Shown here piece by piece: positions 12,944-16,239 of a stretch of 16,239 bases of DNA. The notes beneath the pieces were generated by a model. It had not been told where the DNA came from. It saw only the letters and a program-made list of their open reading frames with translations, and did not search any database. The DNA comes from Flavobacteriales bacterium UBA5933 (GTDB lineage: Bacteria; Bacteroidota; Bacteroidia; Flavobacteriales; Weeksellaceae). The position numbers were made by a program, and so were the translations under genes. Within the stretch, counting starts at the first letter, position 1. Each line of letters opens with the position of its first letter. The stretch is from NCBI GenBank assembly GCA_002430925.1, contig DJDD01000066.1:1-16239 (forward strand). The letters run 5' to 3'.

Positions 12944-15535
12944 TTATTTACCAAGTTTTTTCTTAATTTCATTCAATTTCATTAATGCTTCTACAGGAGT
13001 TAAAGTATTAATGTCTGTATTCATTATTTCTTCTCGAATCGATTCTAAGATAGGATCATCTAACTGAAAAAAGCTCAATTGCATATTATCTTGCGTTATT
13101 TTTTCCGTCTTATTTGCTATTTCATCTTCTTTTTTAGATTCTTCTAAAACTTTTAATACATCATTCGCACGATTAACAACCTTTACTGGCATACCAGCCA
13201 TCATAGCAACATGTATACCAAAACTATGTTCACTTCCTCCTGGAACTAATTTTCTTAAAAATAGAATGGTATCTTTTGTTTCTTTGATACTTACATTAAA
13301 ATTTTTAATTCGTTCCATTGATTTTGACATTTCATTTAATTCATGATAATGTGTTGCAAACAATGTTTTAGGTTTCAATTGACTTTGATGTAAAAATTCA
13401 GCAATTGCCCAGGCAATTGAAATTCCATCATAGGTGGATGTACCACGACCAATTTCATCTAATAAAATCAAACTTCGTTCCGAAATATTATTCAAAATAC
13501 TAGCCGTTTCATTCATCTCTACCATAAATGTAGATTCACCAGAAGATATATTATCAGAAGCTCCTACACGAGTAAAAACTTTATCTACAATTCCTAATTC
13601 AGCTTTCTTTGCTGGTACAAAACTTCCCATTTGTGCCATTAAAGTTATTAAAGCAGTTTGTCTTAATAATGCTGATTTACCAGACATATTTGGTCCAGTA
13701 ATCATAATAATTTGTTGATCTTTTTGATTCAATTCAACATTATTAGAAACATATTGCTCTCCTATTGGTAATTGTTGTTCTATTACAGCATGTCGCCCAT
13801 CAGTAATATGAATATCAAAACCATCGTTTAAAATTGGTTTTGTATAAGAATTTTTCTCAGCTATTTCTCCAAAAGTTGATAACACATCAATAAATGCGAT
13901 TGCTTTTGCTGTTTGTTGAATTGATAATAATTTAGTAATTATTTGTTGTAATAAATCAATAAATAACTGATTTTCTATCGCAAGAATTTTTTCTTCTGCT
14001 CCTAGAATTTGTGTTTCATATTCTTTTAACTCTTCAGTAATATATCGTTCTGCATTTACTAATGTTTGTTTACGGATCCATTCTGTCGGAACTTTGTCTT
14101 TGTGTGTGTTTCTTACTTCTATGTAATAACCAAAAACATTATTAAAAGCAATTTTCAAAGAAGATATTCCAGTTCGTTCTGTTTCTCTTTGGCACATTTG
14201 TTCCAAATAATCTTTTCCAGAAAACTGTATGGTTCTTAATTTATCCAATTCTTCAGAAACCCCTTCTCTAATTACGTTTCCTTTTACTATTTGATGAGGT
14301 GGTTCATCAGAAAGTGTTGCAAAAATTTTATCTGCTAAAGGAGAAATAGCTTCTATTTTGGTAAATAAATCTTTTAATTCAGGAAGATTTGATTGTTCTG
14401 CTATTGTTTTTATTTCTTCAGAAATTGTCAAACTTTGACCTAATTGCAAAAATTGACGGGGAGTTATTTTTCCTGTAGAAACTTTTCCTGCCAAACGTTC
14501 TAAATCTGTTAACTGAGCTAATTTTTCTCTTAATTCAAAACGAACATCAGCATTCTTATAAAAATAATCTACTATTGTTTGTCTACGTTGTATAGATTTC
14601 AAATCTTTCAGAACCATTACCATCCAACGGTTCAGCAAACGAGCTCCCATTGGGGTTTTGGTATCATCTAAAATATTCAATAATGTTATTCCCTTTGGAT
14701 GTGGCGAATAAACTAACTCTAGATTTCGAATTGTGAAAGGATCCATCCAAACAAAACTATCTTGGTTTAACCTTTGTATGGATGTTATATGTTGTATCTC
14801 GAAATGATGTGTATCATCTAAATAAGCTAAAATAGCTCCTGCAGAAATTATTCCTTCCTTTAAATCTTCAATTCCAAAACCTTTCAGATTTTTTGTTTTA
14901 AATAAATTAGTTAATTTATCTACAGCAAAATCATACTGAAAAGCCCAATCATCTAATAAAAATTTACTTTTAACATCAGAAAAATTATATTTTACTCTTT
15001 TTTGATAAATAACTTCACTTGGACGAAAAGATTGTATAATCTTAGCAACTTGATCTTCTTGTCCTTCAGAAACTAAAAATTCTCCTGTAGAAACATCTAA
15101 TAATGCAATTCCAAAAGATTTACTTCCTTCATGAACAGCCATTAAAAAATTATTCGATTTAGAAGATAAAACCTCATCTTGCAATGCAACTCCCGGTGTC
15201 ACCAATTCGGTTACACCTCGTTTCACTATTCCTTTTACTGTTTTTGGATCTTCTAACTGATCGCAAATTGCAACACGCAATCCAGCTTTTACTAATTTTG
15301 GTAAATACGTATTTAGTGAATGATGTGGAAAACCTGCTAATTCATTATTTTCTGCGCCCGTTGCACGCTTCGTCAATACAATATCTAAAATGCGAGAACA
15401 TCGCACTGCATCTTCTCCAAATGTTTCGTAAAAATCTCCTACACGGAACAATAACATCGCATCTGGATATTTCGCCTTGATCTGATTATATTGCTTCATC
15501 AATGGAGTTTCCTTATTCTTTACTACTTTTGTCAA
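12944..15535 (-). CDS. mutS: DNA mismatch repair ATPase MutS
   Basis: An 863-residue protein that recognises base mismatches and small loops and recruits MutL. The mismatch-reading Phe-x-Glu is in VGDFYETFGEDA (Phe35, Glu37). The ATPase motifs are GPNMSGKS (Walker A, about 614-621) and LILLDEIGRGTSTYDG (Walker B/signature, about 690), followed by FATHYHELN. Length is typical for MutS1. The start is unusual: TTG at 15533-15535. An ATG exists only at codon 13 (15497-15499), but KETPLMKQY before and around it is conserved in related MutS proteins, and upstream of the TTG there is a stop with no other start codon, so the TTG is the best choice. It is divergent from the RNA methyltransferase gene with 44 bases between start codons, so their promoters must overlap. 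Confidence 0.97.
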   Translation of the reverse strand: MTKVVKNKETPLMKQYNQIKAKYPDAMLLFRVGDFYETFGEDAVRCSRILDIVLTKRATGAENNELAGFPHHSLNTYLPKLVKAGLRVAICDQLEDPKTVKGIVKRGVTELVTPGVALQDEVLSSKSNNFLMAVHEGSKSFGIALLDVSTGEFLVSEGQEDQVAKIIQSFRPSEVIYQKRVKYNFSDVKSKFLLDDWAFQYDFAVDKLTNLFKTKNLKGFGIEDLKEGIISAGAILAYLDDTHHFEIQHITSIQRLNQDSFVWMDPFTIRNLELVYSPHPKGITLLNILDDTKTPMGARLLNRWMVMVLKDLKSIQRRQTIVDYFYKNADVRFELREKLAQLTDLERLAGKVSTGKITPRQFLQLGQSLTISEEIKTIAEQSNLPELKDLFTKIEAISPLADKIFATLSDEPPHQIVKGNVIREGVSEELDKLRTIQFSGKDYLEQMCQRETERTGISSLKIAFNNVFGYYIEVRNTHKDKVPTEWIRKQTLVNAERYITEELKEYETQILGAEEKILAIENQLFIDLLQQIITKLLSIQQTAKAIAFIDVLSTFGEIAEKNSYTKPILNDGFDIHITDGRHAVIEQQLPIGEQYVSNNVELNQKDQQIIMITGPNMSGKSALLRQTALITLMAQMGSFVPAKKAELGIVDKVFTRVGASDNISSGESTFMVEMNETASILNNISERSLILLDEIGRGTSTYDGISIAWAIAEFLHQSQLKPKTLFATHYHELNEMSKSMERIKNFNVSIKETKDTILFLRKLVPGGSEHSFGIHVAMMAGMPVKVVNRANDVLKVLEESKKEDEIANKTEKITQDNMQLSFFQLDDPILESIREEIMNTDINTLTPVEALMKLNEIKKKLGK
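15524..15531 (+). promoter_or_regulatory. Candidate -7 promoter element for the RNA methyltransferase gene
   Basis: TACTTTTG fits TAnnTTTG and lies about 48 bases upstream of the ATG at 15580, just inside the mutS reading frame. No convincing -33 element accompanies it. Confidence 0.3.
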
Positions 15536-15579
15536 ATTATTAAACTTTTGAAACAGCTAAGTTAATTAAAAACGAAGTG

Positions 15580-16110
15580 ATGAGAAAACTAAAATTAGAC
15601 GAATTAGGTCGTGTATCGGCTGATGAATATAAAGCAATTGAAAAACATCCAATTGTAGTTGTTTTAGACAACGTAAGAAGTATGCACAATGTTGGTGCCG
15701 TTTTCCGTACTTCTGATGCTTTTTTAATAGACAAAATCTATTTGTGTGGAATTACTGCAACTCCTCCTCACAAAGAAATTCATAAAACTGCTATTGGTGC
15801 AGAAAATTCTGTTGATTGGGAATATGTAAAAGATTCTAATGAATTGATTGCTCAATTAAAAGCTGACGGCTATCAAGTTGTAACAATTGAACAAACAGAA
15901 GGTTCTGTTTTATTGAATGAATTTCAAGTAGACAATTCTCAAAAATATGCCATTGTAATGGGAAATGAAGTAGATGGTGTTCAGCAATCTATCATCGATC
16001 AATGCGATACATGTATAGAAATTCCTCAATCAGGTACAAAACATTCTCTTAATGTTTCTGTTTGTACAGGGATTATTTTGTGGAAATGGTACGAAGGTTT
16101 TATGAAATAA
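15580..16110 (+). CDS. SpoU/TrmH family RNA 2'-O-methyltransferase
   Basis: A 176-residue SPOUT-class enzyme that transfers methyl from SAM to a ribose 2'-hydroxyl in tRNA or rRNA. Motif 1 is NVRSMHNVGAVFRTSDAF (31-48, with catalytic-type Asn37 and Arg43). Motif 2 is IVMGNEVDGV (125-134). Motif 3 is IEIPQSGTKHSLNVSVCTGI (146-165), which forms the trefoil-knot SAM site. The protein is only the catalytic domain, without the N-terminal L30e-like substrate-binding domain of longer relatives such as RlmB, so the target nucleoside cannot be told from sequence. The ATG at 15580 is preferred over the GTG one codon upstream (15577). It is divergent from mutS; the structured repeat copy 4 follows its stop by 8 bases. 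Confidence 0.92.
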   Translation: MRKLKLDELGRVSADEYKAIEKHPIVVVLDNVRSMHNVGAVFRTSDAFLIDKIYLCGITATPPHKEIHKTAIGAENSVDWEYVKDSNELIAQLKADGYQVVTIEQTEGSVLLNEFQVDNSQKYAIVMGNEVDGVQQSIIDQCDTCIEIPQSGTKHSLNVSVCTGIILWKWYEGFMK

Positions 16111-16118
16111 TTTTTTTT

Positions 16119-16221
16119 GGGCGATCAAGCGGGCTTTTTCGCTATATCTTTTATAAAAATGGAACTTATGCTACGCATAAGTTCCATTTTTATAAAAGGA
16201 TGCCGCTTCAATCCCTATCGC
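16119..16221 (+). repeat. Structured intergenic repeat element, copy 4
   Basis: The outer stem GCGAT (16121-16125) pairs with ATCGC (16217-16221). The central hairpin is a perfect 23-base stem (16148-16170 with 16176-16198) around a CTACG loop. Core blocks: CAAGCGGGCTTT and CTTCAATCCCTATCGC. It lies 8 bases after the methyltransferase stop, preceded by a run of eight T, on the same strand as that gene, so it may terminate its transcript. Confidence 0.8.
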
Positions 16222-16239
16222 AGTCTAATTAATAAATCA
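16222..16239. other. Right-edge intergenic sequence
   Basis: Eighteen AT-rich bases after repeat copy 4. Nothing can be recognised before the window ends. Confidence 0.5.

Noticed and set aside
13434..13718. Open frame antisense to mutS, and similar plus-strand frames inside acs, the effector, the GH19/M23 frame and the M48 gene
   Set aside because: Each is fully inside a well-supported gene on the other strand and shows no domain of its own.

Overview
The window is low-GC DNA from a member of the Bacteroidota, most likely Flavobacteriia. The signs are the MutS, AMP-forming acetyl-CoA synthetase and SpoU-type methyltransferase sequences, lipoproteins with an SC(N/Q)GQ-type lipobox, LysM plus DUF4280 proteins, and TAnnTTTG-like promoter elements. 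I cannot name the genus from the sequence alone.

Layout. Positions 1-8280 form an accessory locus read entirely on the minus strand. It looks like an antibacterial effector locus of a contractile injection system (type VI secretion or an extracellular contractile device). From upstream to downstream it holds a LysM protein (8276-8028), a second frame separated from it by one in-frame stop (7832-7254), a LysM + DUF4280 PAAR-like protein (7246-6452), an 834-residue effector (6433-3929) and a lipoprotein that is its probable immunity protein (3932-3150). A terminator hairpin (3081-3120) ends this unit. Beyond it lies a displaced second effector C-terminus (GH19-like + M23 peptidase, 2869-1418) without a normal start codon, and its own lipoprotein immunity candidate (1413-343). 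After a second copy of the same spacer, the start of a third effector C-terminus runs off the left edge (107-1). This is the arrangement of a polymorphic-toxin cassette array: one expressed effector with a delivery part, followed by headless toxin-immunity pairs that could be swapped onto it through a shared linker.

Positions 8611-16110 are ordinary chromosomal genes: an NlpC/P60 peptidase and an O-methyltransferase (overlapping, minus), acs (minus), an M48 metallopeptidase lipoprotein downstream of mutS (minus), and a SpoU/TrmH-type RNA methyltransferase (plus, divergent from mutS). Clear intrinsic terminators follow acs and the M48 gene.

Four copies of a roughly 105-base structured repeat (139-240, 2959-3061, 8488-8593 on minus, 16119-16221) lie between genes in both regions. 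Their outer stem shows compensatory base changes and their central hairpin is fully variable. Two of them sit in the duplicated spacers of the toxin array, next to a terminator hairpin whose loop is inverted in one copy relative to the other.

How the genes work together: the LysM/DUF4280 proteins probably form or cap the delivery tip, the effector's beta-rich N-terminus links it to that machinery, and the C-terminal parts cut peptidoglycan glycan and peptide bonds. The lipoproteins probably protect the producer in its own periplasm. No sheath, tube, baseplate or ATPase genes are in the window, so the delivery apparatus is inferred.
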